Source: Adiantum capillus-veneris
Taxonomy: Eukaryota > Streptophyta > Polypodiopsida > Polypodiales > Pteridaceae
Direction: 5' to 3'
Assembly: GCA_014529385.2 (NCBI GenBank)
Contig: CM043959.1
Coordinates: 57,576,753-57,640,752 of the forward strand
DNA length: 64,000 bases
The notes under the pieces are model-generated. The model did not search any database. It saw only the letters and a program-made list of their open reading frames with translations, and was not told where the DNA came from. How positions within the stretch are numbered: position 1 is the first letter of the stretch; every line of letters begins with the position of its first letter. The position numbers and the translations under genes were made by a program. Positions 46,319 through 57,162 of the stretch are shown piece by piece.

Positions 46319-48383
46319 TTGTCACAACTAGATCTTCTTCTTCACACTACACTATCCCTCTCCTCTCTCCTAATTCTCAAGAATTTATTTTGTCTCTTAC
46401 AATTCTCTCATTCCAAGTAGCCAAATTGGTGGCCTTCAAGCGAAGTGAAGAGCCGACTACATCCAAAGCAAGGAGAAGACTACACCATACACACACTAAG
46501 GTGACGTTTTCTTGTTCTTTTTATGCTATTTCACTTGCTTGAAAGTGATTTACTTTCGTGTTTACATAAATGTATGCTTAAGCTCTCATTTTCCATAAGA
46601 AAACCTTTAGCTTGGGAAGAAGAAATAACTACTTAATTTTGTCGTTTTCCCTCTAATTATGGTTCATTACTAATCATAACTAACCATGTTGCTAACAACT
46701 AACCCTGATGTTATTTCAAGTTTCTTAGACTACCAGACTTATGGTATAGAGAGAGTAGAAAGCACTCTCTTTAACCATAGGTGACTGGAGGTCATAATTA
46801 TCTATATATTTCAAGTTTTGTTATATCAAGTTTCCTAGATTACCAGACTAATATGCCATAGAGAGAGTAGAAAGCACTCTCTTTAACCATAGGTGACTGG
46901 AGACCATACTTATATTTGTAGTTCTGTTCTCTAAATTACCAGACTAATATGGCATAGAAAGAGTATAAAGCACTCTCTTTAATCATAGAGTGAAGATCAT
47001 ACTTATATTTCAATTTTTGCTCTCTAGATTACCAAACTAATATGGCATAGAGAGAGTAGAAAGAACTCTCTTTAACCATAGGTGACTAGAGATCATACTT
47101 ATATTTCAAATTTTGTTTTCTAGATTACCAGACTAATATGGCATAGAGAGAGTAGAAAGCACTCTCTTTAACCATAGGTAACTGGAGATAATACTAAAAT
47201 AGCATTCATGTTGGATGATGATCATTATCTATGCGTATCCTTAAACCCCACCAGAAACATCTTTTTTCTATTTTTAAGATGCATGAGATAATTGTCACAT
47301 AATCATGGGTAATTAAGTATTGGAAATTTTGGAATAAACTATTCTATTCAAAGTGGCATTATAATTTACCCTAAAAAGAATGATCTTATGAAAGGTTCAC
47401 AAGTTTTTCTTTAAATTTTAGAAATAGGAATTTTCTTCTTTCAAAGAGAAAAAGAGCATGTGTGTAAGATTTGTTTAGTGATACCAATAAAGTTTATACT
47501 AATTCTCTCAAGGAGAGTTAAGTTTTGAAGGGTAGCTCTATCTTAATCAAATGAGTTTTTCCTTGAAAGTAAAAATTTCCTTCCAATTAAGGTTATTTCC
47601 CCCCCCCTCCACTTATCAATTGGAAAATCCCAAAACCCTAAGTCTCTTCTAACTACATAATTAAGCCTCTTTACGGTAGCAAAGGTATACCTAAATCCCT
47701 TCTTAACAAAGAATTTTTTAGCCATTCATACACTATTACATGAGAATTTTTCACTAAACTAGCATGTCCACTCTTAAGAATGTTACATTTTCACTCTTAC
47801 ACTACCATGCATGGAAGGGTTTCACTCTTGCAAAAGAATTCAAAGGAAGTTCCATGATATTTGTCTCAAGATTGCAAGTTGGTGCATTTTGAAGTTTTGT
47901 ATTTACCACACATAGATCATACCAAAGCAAAATTCATTGTAGAAAGCATATGCATTGTTCATTTCAAGTTTGTCTACTTTCAAGTTTGTTTTGCAAATTC
48001 GAAGGGGGGAGTAAGAGGATAGGATGTCGTGACCGTGTTGCTTGAACCTAAAACTCCCATCACTTCCATGGAGATACCCCATGGATGGAAAATGATGCAA
48101 AGGCACCAAAATAGGATTCGTCAAAGTCAAGATTAACTTAAAACTTACGTCGAGACGAAACCTTAAACTCCCAAGAGACTCGTTGTATTTAAAGAGACTT
48201 GTTTGATTAAAGATTTAAATGAATTAGGAACTAAGAGATTATAACTTAAGGAACTTTATCTAAATTTAAACTAAGATTAAAAAATTTACTGAGAAGATTT
48301 GACGTGGATAGCCCTGGCATAACATAGAAGATTTAAGTGTGAACTTTGTCTTACATGCTTGAAAAAGGCCAACGCAAGTGTTT
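46319..48383 (+). repeat. 2.06-kb direct repeat, unit 1
   Basis: Begins at a TCTTCTTCTTCACACTACAC region and ends with ACATGCTTGAAAAAGGCC..CGCAAGTG. It matches 48629-50673 from end to end with many small differences. It includes a five-copy 96-bp array at 46727-47195. A short plus frame (46297-46542) lies at its start. It has no recognised coding. It could be the LTR pair of a nested element with a 245-bp interior, but no primer-binding site or TG/CA ends are evident. Confidence 0.8.
46727..47195 (+). repeat. 96-bp minisatellite with built-in hairpin, array 1
   Basis: Five copies start at about 46727, 46837, 46933, 47026 and 47122. Each has TTACCAGACTAATATGGCAT followed by AGAGAGT-AGAAAGC-ACTCTCT, a 7-bp stem with a 7-base loop, then TTAACCATAGGTGACTGGAG. 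The stem is kept in almost every copy. Confidence 0.9.
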
Positions 48384-48628
48384 ACCTGTGGGATACAATG
48401 GGGGATGTTCCTTTTCGGATAGGACTGATAATAGTTGGTCAAAGTTTTAAGCTCAGGTCCATTCACTACCCTAGAAATGGGATTGAATGGGAGTGTGTCC
48501 CGACCAGGTGATAGGGACCCGCTAGTCCGGGTAGGCCTGATGCGATGGGACAAGGAGCAAGGAAAATGGATCCATGAAGGGATTAGGATAAGGGAGGAGG
48601 ATGTGATTTAATTAAGGAACTTTTTTAT
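48384..48628. other. Spacer between the two 2.05-kb repeats
   Basis: About 245 bp not found in the repeats. It contains a GC-richer stretch (about 48500-48545) and a purine-rich run near 48580-48602. No primer-binding site motif for tRNA-iMet is seen. Confidence 0.5.
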
Positions 48629-50673
48629 TCGTCAAAACTGGATCTTCTTCTTCACACTACACTCTCCCTCTCCTCTCTCCTAATTCTCAAGAATTTCTTT
48701 TGCCTCTTACGATTCTCTCATTCCAAGTAGCCAAATTGGTGGTCTTCAAGCGAAGTGACATCCAACTACATCCAAAGCAAGAAGAAAATACACACACTAA
48801 GCTAATGTTTTCTTGTTCTTTTTATGCTATTGCACTTGCTTGAAAGTGATTTATTTTCATGTTTACATAAATTTATGCTTAAGCTCTCATTTTTCCATAA
48901 GAAAGACTTTTCCTTGGGAAGAAGAAAAAACTACTTAAGTTTGTCGTTTCTCTCTAATTATGGTTCATTACTAATCATAACTAGCCATGTTGCTAACAAT
49001 TAGCCCCGATGTTATTTCAAGTTCTGTTATTTCAAGTTTCTTAGAGTACCAAACTAATATGACATAGAGAGACTAGAAAGCACTCTCTTTAACTATAGGT
49101 GACTGGAGGTCAAAATAATCTATATATTTCAAGTTTCTTAGATTATCAGTTTTATATGGCATAGAGAGAGTAGAAAGCACTCTCTTTAACCATAGGTGAC
49201 TGAAGATCATACTTATATTTCAAGTTCTGTTCTCTAGATTACTAGACTAATATGTCATAGAAAGAGTAAAAAGCACTCTCTTTAACCATAGGAGATTGGA
49301 GATCATACTTATATTTCAAGTTCTATTCTCCAGATTACCATATTAATATGGCATAGAGAGAGTAGAAATCACTCTCTTTAACCATAGGTGACTGGAAATC
49401 ATACTTATATTTCCAAGTATCGTTCTCTAGATTACCAGATAATATGGCATAGGGAGAGTAGAAATCACTCTCTCTAACCACAGGTGACTGGAGATCATAC
49501 TAAAATAGCATGCATGTTGGATGATGATTATTATCTATGCATATCCTTAAACCCCGCTAGAAACATTTTTTTTAATTTTTAAGATGCACGAGATAATTGC
49601 CACATAATGATGGGTAATTAAGTATTGGAAATTTTGGAATAAACTATTCTATTCAAAGTGGCATTATAATCCACTCTAAAAAGAATGCTCTTATCAAAGG
49701 TTCACAAGTTTTCCTTTGAGTTTAAGAGATAGAATTTTTCTTCTTTCAAAGAGAAAAAGAGCATGTGTGTAAGAGTTTTTTAGTGATACCAATAAAGTTT
49801 ATACTAATTCTCTCAAGGAGAGTTGAGTTTTGAAGGGTAGCTCTATCTTAATCAAAGGAATTTTTCCTTGAAAGTGGGAGTTTCCTTCCAATTAAGGTTA
49901 TCCCCTCCCCCTCTTATCAATTGGAAAGTCCCAAAACTCTAAGCCTCTTCTAAGTACATAATTAATCCTCTCCACGGTAGCAAAGATATGCCTAAATCCC
50001 TTCTCAAAGAAGAATTTGTTAATCGTTCATATACTATTACATGAAAACTTTTCACTACACTAGCATGTCCACTCTTACGAATGTCACATTTTCACTCTTA
50101 CACTACCATGTATGGAAGGGTTTTACTCTTGCATAAGCATTCAAAGGAAGTTCCATGATTATTTGTCTCAAGATTGCAAGTTGGCACAATTTAAAGTTTT
50201 CCGTTTACCACGCATAGATCATATCAAAGGAAAATTCATTGTATAAAGCATATGCAGTTAAGTTTGTCTACTTTTAAGTTTTTTTTGCAAATTAGAAGGG
50301 GGGAGTAAGGGGATAGCTCAAGGGATGTCGTGAGCATGTTGCTTGAACATAAAACTCCCATCACTTCCATGGAGATGTCCCTTGGATGGCAAATGATGCG
50401 AAGGGACCAAAATAGGATTCGTCAAAGTCGGGGTTAACTTGAAACTTACGTCAAGACAAAACCTTAAACTCTCAAGAGACTCGTTGTGTTTTGTTTGATT
50501 AAAGATTTAAATGAATTAAGCACTAAGAGATTATAACTCAAGGAAATTAATCTCAATTTAAACTAGGATAAAAAAAGTTACCGAGAAGATTTGATGTGGA
50601 TAGTCCTTGCATAACATAGAAGATTTAAGTGTGAACTTTGTCTTACATGCTTGGAAAAGGCCAACACAAGTGT
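48629..50673 (+). repeat. 2.05-kb direct repeat, unit 2
   Basis: Second copy of 46319-48383. It ends about 20 bp before the chromodomain tail of pol, so the repeat replaced sequence right up to the last codons of pol. Confidence 0.8.
49043..49500 (+). repeat. 96-bp minisatellite with built-in hairpin, array 2
   Basis: Copies start at about 49043, 49140, 49236, 49332 and 49429, a very regular 96-97 bp period. The AGAGAG...CTCTCT stem recurs in each. Copies have diverged from array 1, so the arrays were duplicated together with the 2.05-kb unit. Confidence 0.9.
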
Positions 50674-50690
50674 GAACTTTATCGGACCAT

Positions 50691-50792
50691 TATTGAACAC
50701 CTAGTTAAATGGTCAACATATCCTGAGGAAGATGCCACTTGGGAATGTGATGATGTAATGAAACTAAATTATCCAGATTTCATGTCGAGGTG
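50691..50792 (+). pseudogene. Chromodomain at the end of gypsy pol
   Basis: A stop-free stretch reads HLVKWSTYPEEDATWECDDV, then MKLNYPDFMSR and a TGA. This is the C-terminal half of a chromodomain (LVKW.G...E.ATWE....L...YP.F), which in chromoviruses tails the integrase and targets heterochromatin. It is the only pol part left in this element and its reading frame is intact. It lies about 40 bp before the polypurine tract, the normal position. Confidence 0.88.
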
Positions 50793-50822
50793 AGGAGGTG
50801 AGGACACCTTGATTTTTTCAAG

Positions 50823-50832
50823 TATGGGAGGA
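50823..50832 (+). other. Polypurine tract
   Basis: TATGGGAGGA immediately precedes the 3' LTR start TGTAAGATCC, as required for plus-strand priming. Confidence 0.75.
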
Positions 50833-52088
50833 TGTAAGATCCCCAAAATTTGGGTCTCTTTTGAAAATAAGAAAAACAGATTATTATGTCCGTTTTGTCA
50901 AATTGTGATTTAAGATGCTTGATTGACAGTATTGTAAGGTTATAAAGTAAAAAGCAAGGTCGTTTCCATGTTCCAATAGGTCAGATGGACGTTTGGTTCA
51001 GTTTTGAGAATATTTGCTATTTTTAATTTTTTCATGCTTTTTATACTTTTAGGTGCTTTTTTACAAAAAACAAAGTCGGATCCTTAACCTACGTGTTCCG
51101 GGGAGGCTATAGTTCAATTTTGTGAAAATCTATTTTTCGAGTGCTTTTCACGCTATTTTTAGCTTTTCATGATTTTTAGTATTTTTTAGTGAAAAGGGAG
51201 TCCGCTTTTTTAGTCCAGTGGACAAAGGGAACTCGTGGTTCAATTTTAGATTTTTTTTTTTTTTGCTTTTTATGCTATTTTTAGCTTTTTGTGCTTTTTA
51301 ACGTTTTTGAAAAGCAATGTGCTTTTTAGGATGACATAACATAAAAATATTAATTTTAGTCTTCGTCAGATTTAAAAATGACCACCCGTAGAAAAAACAG
51401 GACTAAACGAGATTTTTACGAGAATTATTTTTATAAAAAAAAGTGCCGTAATTACGTCGGGGCAGTACGAGAAACTCATAATTATGTCGGAACATCACGG
51501 TGCGGCATAGTATAGTCAAGGTTTATTTAGTTGGCCGCATACCGTTCAATTGGTCAGTTTTACTGTAAAAATTGAATGGCAAATGGGAGAGTTGACCATC
51601 AAAAGCCAAGCCATGTTTTTAGCAAAGTGCCCAAAAGCTTGCAGCTATTCCAGGCAGAAAAACTTGCGTTAGTTTTTGGCTTGGGCATCACTCTGGCTTG
51701 CTGCAGTGCCTATAAATTGACATGGAGTGCTCAAATTCCAGTCCCGTCTGTTGCATCTACTACCGCAAGGCAATACTACCTATTATACGGAGTGGTGCAA
51801 GCTCTTCATCACCATCTCCATAAGCTCTTCTCTCTCGTTTACGGAAAGAAGGAGAAGAAGAAGAAGGATACTCTCTCTCTACTTGCTTACTATCTCCTCT
51901 CTCGTTTCACGCTGTACGCGCTCTCCAAAAGTTCTCGTGGTGAACACCTCTACGTAGCTCTCATCACCACTCTCTTGCGGCAATGCAAGAAGCCTTTCGG
52001 CATTCCCTAATCAATTCTAAAGCACGGTGAGAAGCTCTAACTCCATAGCCATCATCATCTCTTTCTCTATGTCATTTTTCTGAGTAGA
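50833..52088 (+). repeat. 3' LTR of gypsy element, first part
   Basis: Collinear with 35353-36662. The TATA candidate is conserved at 51711-51718. It ends at GTAGA (52084-52088), the target duplication of the copia array. The LTR resumes at 61946-61951. Confidence 0.93.
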
Positions 52089-52317
52089 TGTTGGAATTAG
52101 GGTTGCAGAGAAACACACACAGCTTGGAGAAGAGGAAGGAAGCTCAAGGCACACAATAGAAAGTGTGTTACTTAGTGTGCAATGGAAAGATAGATAGCCC
52201 TAGAGTGATGGGCGTATATACAATGCTCGTGGGAAAAACCTCCTCCTAAAGAGGGAAAAAATGCCCCGGCGATCCTAGTGTGTTCACTCACATCACTACC
52301 ACATGTATATGGTAACA
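52089..52317 (-). repeat. copia A 3' LTR
   Basis: On + it runs from TGTTGGAATTAGGG to ATGTATATGGTAACA. It matches the other two LTRs closely. It is bounded left by target duplication GTAGA and right by the polypurine tract. Confidence 0.92.
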
Positions 52318-52330
52318 AATCCCCCCTGGA
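52318..52330 (-). other. Polypurine tract of copia A
   Basis: The complement reads CCAGGGGGGATT directly before the LTR start TGTTACC. No such tract exists in copia B. Confidence 0.8.
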
Positions 52331-52392
52331 GTGATGCGGTGAACGAGAGCTGGCACATGAGTAAAGGGAAGTGCCATGCCCTGAGTACATGA

Positions 52393-53000
52393 TCAGTCCA
52401 CAAAGGGGAGTAGGCCCAAAGCTTTGCAAAAAGCTTCGAGCTTCTCATGAGACAATGCCTTTGTGAAAAGATCTTCAAGGTTGTCCTGTGTTGGCAGATA
52501 AGCCAAGCTAATCTCTCCTGGTGAGAACCTCTCCTTGACATAGTGGTAATGCACCTCAATGTGCTTTGTGCGAGCATGAAAAACTGGGTTCCTCGCAACT
52601 GCCAATGCGCTCTGACAGTCAGTGTAGATAGTGTTGGCAGTGTCTGTCCAACACCCAAATCAGCCATAAGGCGTCTGACCCATACACACTCAACCGTAGC
52701 TGTGAAGACTGCCTTGTACTCAGCCTCACAACTACTAGAAGTGGCCACAGTAGGTTGCTTCTTGCTCAACCATGATATACATGAGATGCCAAGCATGAAA
52801 CAAATACCACTTGTGGACACTCACGTGTCAAAACAACCAGCCCAATCTAAGTCCGAAAAAGCATGCAAGTCTGGCGGCAATGATCCCCCCTTGGGATAAA
52901 ACAAGCCAAGATGTAAAGTGCCACTAAGGTAGCAAAAAATCCTCTTGACAGCCTGCCAATGCTTAGACCCTGGGCTATGCATAAATCTGCTGACCTATGA
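52393..53000 (-). pseudogene. copia A RNase H domain
   Basis: Two overlapping frames together read STSGICFMLG, ISWLSKKQPTVATSSSCEAEY, CVWVRRLMADLGV, then after a one-base slip MAVARNPVFHARTKHIEVHY, QDNLEDLFTKAL and a stop at 52393. This is the copia RNase H with the Glu of EAEY present. The segment of about 52640-52700 that should carry the CD.QSA block is frameshifted. The N-terminal RT-RNase H connection near 52850-53010 is also broken. Confidence 0.88.
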
Positions 53001-53009
53001 GACTGCAAA

Positions 53010-54174
53010 CTAAATATCCAGCCTCGTGTTGCATACATAAATGAGGCAGCCAATAGTAGTTTGGTAAAGAGTGACATCAGCAGGATCTCCAGCATCATGT
53101 ATACTCAGATTCAAACCTGTTTCCATGGGAGTGGCAATAGTTTTGCAATCCTCAAGTCCAAACTTACATAGCAATGTCTCTATGTAACTTTTCTGACACA
53201 AGGCAATACCACCATCACACTGCTTAAACTGTATACCCAAGTAATGATGCAACAGCCCCAAATCTTTCATCTTGAAAGTAGCATTCAAATCAGCCTTAAA
53301 TTCAGCAATATGTCTCTCATTTGGTCCAGTGATCAGCAAATCATCGACATAAAGAACCACAATGAGAAGTACATCACCCTCACGCTTTACATATAATGTG
53401 CTTTCTGTTGGACTGTTACGAAAGCCTCGTTTGACCAAATAAGTGTCAGCTTTCTCATACCAAGCACGAGGAGATTGCTTCAACCCATACAAAGCCTTCT
53501 TACATCTGCACACTTTGTCCTCTTGTCCTTTTATGACAAAACCGCGAGGCTGCGTTACATAAACTTCCTCAAATATGTCACCATTCAAGAAAGCAGTAAC
53601 ATTGTCTGATTAATGTACATCCCAACCAAAATGAGCTGCCAATGCACATAGAAAACGCACAGTAGTCATACGACAAGTGGGAGCAAAAGTCTCTTCATAA
53701 TCAATGCCTTTTTGTTGTGCATAACCCTTTGCAACAAGGCGAGCCTTATGGCGATCGATCTCACCATCCGGCTTGCGTTTCAACTTGTAAACCCACTTCG
53801 TACCAATGGCCTTTTCGCCCAGGAGGCAAATCACATAAAGTCCATGTGTCATTTTCTATAAGTGCATCATATTCTAATTGCATGGAAGCCATCCAATTTT
53901 CTGAATTCTGTGCTTCATCAAAAGACACGGGCTCCTCAACATCATGTAAACTAGACACAGCCAAAGCATAACAATCTGATGCATAAGATGCATGGCGAGA
54001 GCCTGAACGAGTACGACTAGACAAAGGTGCATCCAATTTACTGTCATGCAAAGTGTGCACCAGCCATTTTGGCATACCTCTAGCCTGCTCATTTTCAGCC
54101 CTTTCCTCATCAAGTACATCATGTACATCTACATCAGTAATAGGCTGATCTGTAGCATTTTTGGAAACCCCCAT
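53010..54174 (-). pseudogene. copia A reverse transcriptase
   Basis: From 54174 the frame holds an acidic linker, then [17 protein letters not shown], and after a shift near 53810 [35 protein letters not shown] and GWDVH followed by a TAA where Gln is usual. The next frame reads FLNGDIFEEVYVTQPRGF, KKALYGLKQSPRAWYEK and LYVDDLLITG with the YVDD catalytic pair intact, then MKDLGLLHHYLGIQ. The fold is otherwise complete; one nonsense and at least one frameshift disable it. Confidence 0.92.
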
Positions 54175-54177
54175 AGG

Positions 54178-55118
54178 CTATACATTTGCCTCATTGGAAA
54201 TTACATTTGTATTTCCACCACTGAAAAGAGGCAACAAAGTGTCATAAATGTCCTGTGAGCTTACATTACTGTCTCTAGTACATGACAGCAAGGGCTGAAC
54301 AGAATCTTCCACAAACACTACATCCCGTGAAACCAGAATACATTTTGTTTGCGGATGATACAACCTGTAACCTTTGCTTTCAGCACTATAACCAACAAAA
54401 ATACATTTGACAACCTTATCATCCAATTTTTTGCGCTGTGTTTGTGGCATCAAAGCATATGCCAAACAGCCAAAAACACGCATGTGCTCAATAGAAGGCT
54501 TTCTATCATGCCATGCTTCATATGGAATAATAGACTGCAAATCTTTTGTAGGACACCTGTTAAGTACATAAGTGGCACACATGATGGCCTCAAGCCAAAA
54601 AGAATGCGGCAAAGCTTGACTTTTGACCATACATCATGCCATTTCCGTAAGTGACGTGTTTTCCTCTCAGCAACACCATTTTGTTGAGGTGTATAAGGCA
54701 CTGTACATTGGTGTTTTATCCCACGACTAGTCAGAAATGCATTAAATTCATGAGACATATACTCCCCCCCTTGATCAGAACGGAGGGTGCCCATAGTACA
54801 TTTCAAGACATTTTCAGCCATAGCCATAAATTTTTTGAAGCACATAAAAACTTCGGACTTCTCAAATACCCATGCATGCCTGGAGTAATCATCAATGGAA
54901 GTCATGAAGTACAGGTAATTGCCCAAGGACGGAGTTTGCATGGGCCCACAAAAATCACTATACACAAGCTGCAACCTGCATGTGGCCCAAAGTGAACCAT
55001 CCTTTGGAAACTTAGAACGCTGCATCTTACCCAAAATACAGCCTTCACAAACATGTTTCACAGGTGCTTCAAGAGGCGGCAAAGAAGCAACCATATCAGA
55101 TTTCTGCAAATGCAGCAA
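54178..55118 (-). pseudogene. copia A GAG-pre-integrase and integrase
   Basis: From 55118: LHLQKSDMVASLPPL, then CEGCILGKMQR (zinc-binding pre-integrase end), LVYSDFCGPMQTPS (first catalytic Asp), LRSDQGGEYMS (second Asp) and TPQQNGVAERK (Glu). All three DDE residues are present. A shift after AERKTRHL moves the frame to one with SFWLEAIMCATYVLNRCPTK, MRVFGCLAYALMP and VGYSAESKGYRLYHP. The integrase is thus nearly complete but split over two frames. Confidence 0.92.
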
Positions 55119-55129
55119 ACTGGCAAAAT

Positions 55130-56673
55130 TCAGATGACCAAAACGTGCATGCCAAAGTTATGCATCTGAAATAGCCCTTGAATCAGCAACAGCATTTGCA
55201 AAATTTTGTCCACACTTGTCATACAAAGTGAGCTTATACAGCCCATGGCACAAAAGGCCAGATGCAACAATTTCATCTCACCAAAATTGAGATCATGAAC
55301 TGTACATCTGTCATCCACAAATTTGACTACAAGTCCAAGTCTAGCAAGTGCGGATATAGACAAGAGATTCTTTTTTATCCCAGGTACATAAAGTGCATCA
55401 ACAAGTGTGAAGGAACTACCATTAGCAGCCGTGAGCACAATCTTTCCAACTCCCTGAACTGGATGAGAGGCATTGTTGGCACAAGTGACAAAATTCCCAT
55501 GAGGGACAAACTCGAGAGAGGTAAATAATTCACGATGTGAGGTAATGTGCTTTGTAGCACCACTATCGAAATACCACACATGTGAATCTGTAGCAACAAC
55601 TGACAGGCATGCATCATGGACAGCAGGATTGTAAGTGCACTCTGCGCTAAAAGCCCATTCTGCATCAACATCAGCATCACAGTCTCCTTTCACAGAAGAC
55701 TCAACAATGGCTGCATTTGTAGTGGAACCAGCATTTGCAGTGGAACCACCCTCTTTCTTCTTAGCCTCTTTGGCCTTCAACTTAGGACACAACTTGATCA
55801 AGTGATCATTAGCTTTACAATAATGGCAACGCATCTTCTTTTTTCCCTTATCACTAGAATTTCCAAACGAATTGCTGCCAGCAGAAGCATTAGGAACAGA
55901 ATTTTTGCCACTCGCAGCAGAACCACAAGAAGTGGCTGCATTGCTGTTACCACCCTTTCTTTGAGAAGCAATAAAAGCCTCTTCAATTGCACGCTGCTTA
56001 GTCCTGTTTTTTGTGGAAAGTGACTCTTGCAACAGCAATGTGCATAATGCATCAAACTTGACAACTTCAGGATTTCCTTGGGTCATAAGTCTCCAAGTAC
56101 TAGCAAAAGTCTGGTAAGAATCTGGTAAGGCATCAAGAACAGTCTGCACTAGGGAACTGTCTGAAATGACTTCACCTGCAGAAATGAGTTGCTCATTGAT
56201 ATCCTTGACACTAGCAATTGTCCACATCATCTTCCTCATGCATAATCTTTGACTCCAGCTCTTTACGCAGCAAAGCAAAGTTTTAGCCTCATTGCGACTT
56301 GCATAAAGACAAACCAAAATATCCCAAGCCTGTTTTGCAGATTTGTTGAACAGATGTGAGGAACAATGGTGCGCTTCACAGACAACGCAATCAATGCATG
56401 AGCCTGCACATCCTTAACATCCCAACAAGCTTGTTCTGCCGTAGGCAAAACATTTCTAACATCAGCAATCCTTGCAGCAAGACCTGCAACATCCTCAACA
56501 TCGCCTACATCCTCAGAACGAGGACGTACATCAATGCCCTGCACAATATTCCAGACGCCCTTTGACACAAGAACGTGTTGCATCATATAAGCCCACATAG
56601 GGTAATTGTCTCCATCCAACCTGTCCTCAGCAGAAAACATCTTGAACACATCTGTGTTGTTGTTGTCAGCCAT
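55130..56673 (-). pseudogene. gag: copia A gag and protease
   Basis: The start is the ATG complementing 56671-56673 (MADNNNTDVFKMF), matched by copia B at 61367. The opening LDGDNYPMWAYMMQHVL is the gag LDG.NY..W motif. A shift near 56345 is followed by LYASRNEAKTLL and another slip. Then a long frame holds VLDALPDSYQTFASTW, the zinc knuckle CHYCKANDHLIKLC (C-X2-C-X4-H-X4-C), and protease with the intact active site WYFDSGATKHIT. The end of the frame near 55250 shifts before the GAG-pre-integrase. Confidence 0.92.
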
Positions 56674-57021
56674 GGTAAATGTTGCACCTGATGTGAAAAC
56701 TGCACAAAAATAGGAGAAACGGAGCGGGAACAACACGTGCTATATAGCACAAATCGTAGAAGACTGTAAGGCACCTGTTATGCAAAAAATGGCACTGACA
56801 TAAATTTTGCACAAAATGACGAAATTGCCTGTGCAGACCTGCCTGTAGTGGAAACGGAGGCCGAAATGAGTCCAAATCAAAAATGTGAGCAGAGCAAGCT
56901 CTATGAGCTATCCTGAAATATTTGTCGACCTGCGAACACTCGCCAAACCTCACTGTAATCGGAGAAAGTGAACAGGCGTGTGCTGGAGCAGCTGGTGACT
57001 AAGCCCGGGAGGATGTAACCT
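56674..57021 (-). other. copia A 5' leader
   Basis: About 350 bp between primer-binding site and gag start, with a counterpart in copia B (61368-61704). No coding seen. Confidence 0.6.
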
Positions 57022-57033
57022 GCTCTGATACCA
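57022..57033 (-). other. Primer-binding site of copia A
   Basis: The complement reads TGGTATCAGAGC just inside the middle LTR. It is complementary to initiator tRNA-Met. Confidence 0.92.
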
Positions 57034-57162
57034 ATTGTTGGAATTAGGGTTGCAAAGAAACACACACAGCTTGGAGAAGACGAAGGAAGCTCAAGGCACA
57101 CAATAGAGAGTGTGTTACTTAGTGTGCAATGGAAAGATAGATAGCCCTACACTGATGGGCAT

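Noticed and set aside
46727-49500. Regular 96-bp repeats considered as a CRISPR-like array
   Set aside because: The repeats are contiguous minisatellite copies without unique spacers, in plant DNA.
46319-50673. Pair of 2.05-kb repeats as the two LTRs of a nested element
   Set aside because: No tRNA primer-binding site, polypurine tract, TG/CA termini or target duplication could be seen at the unit edges; kept as direct repeats only.
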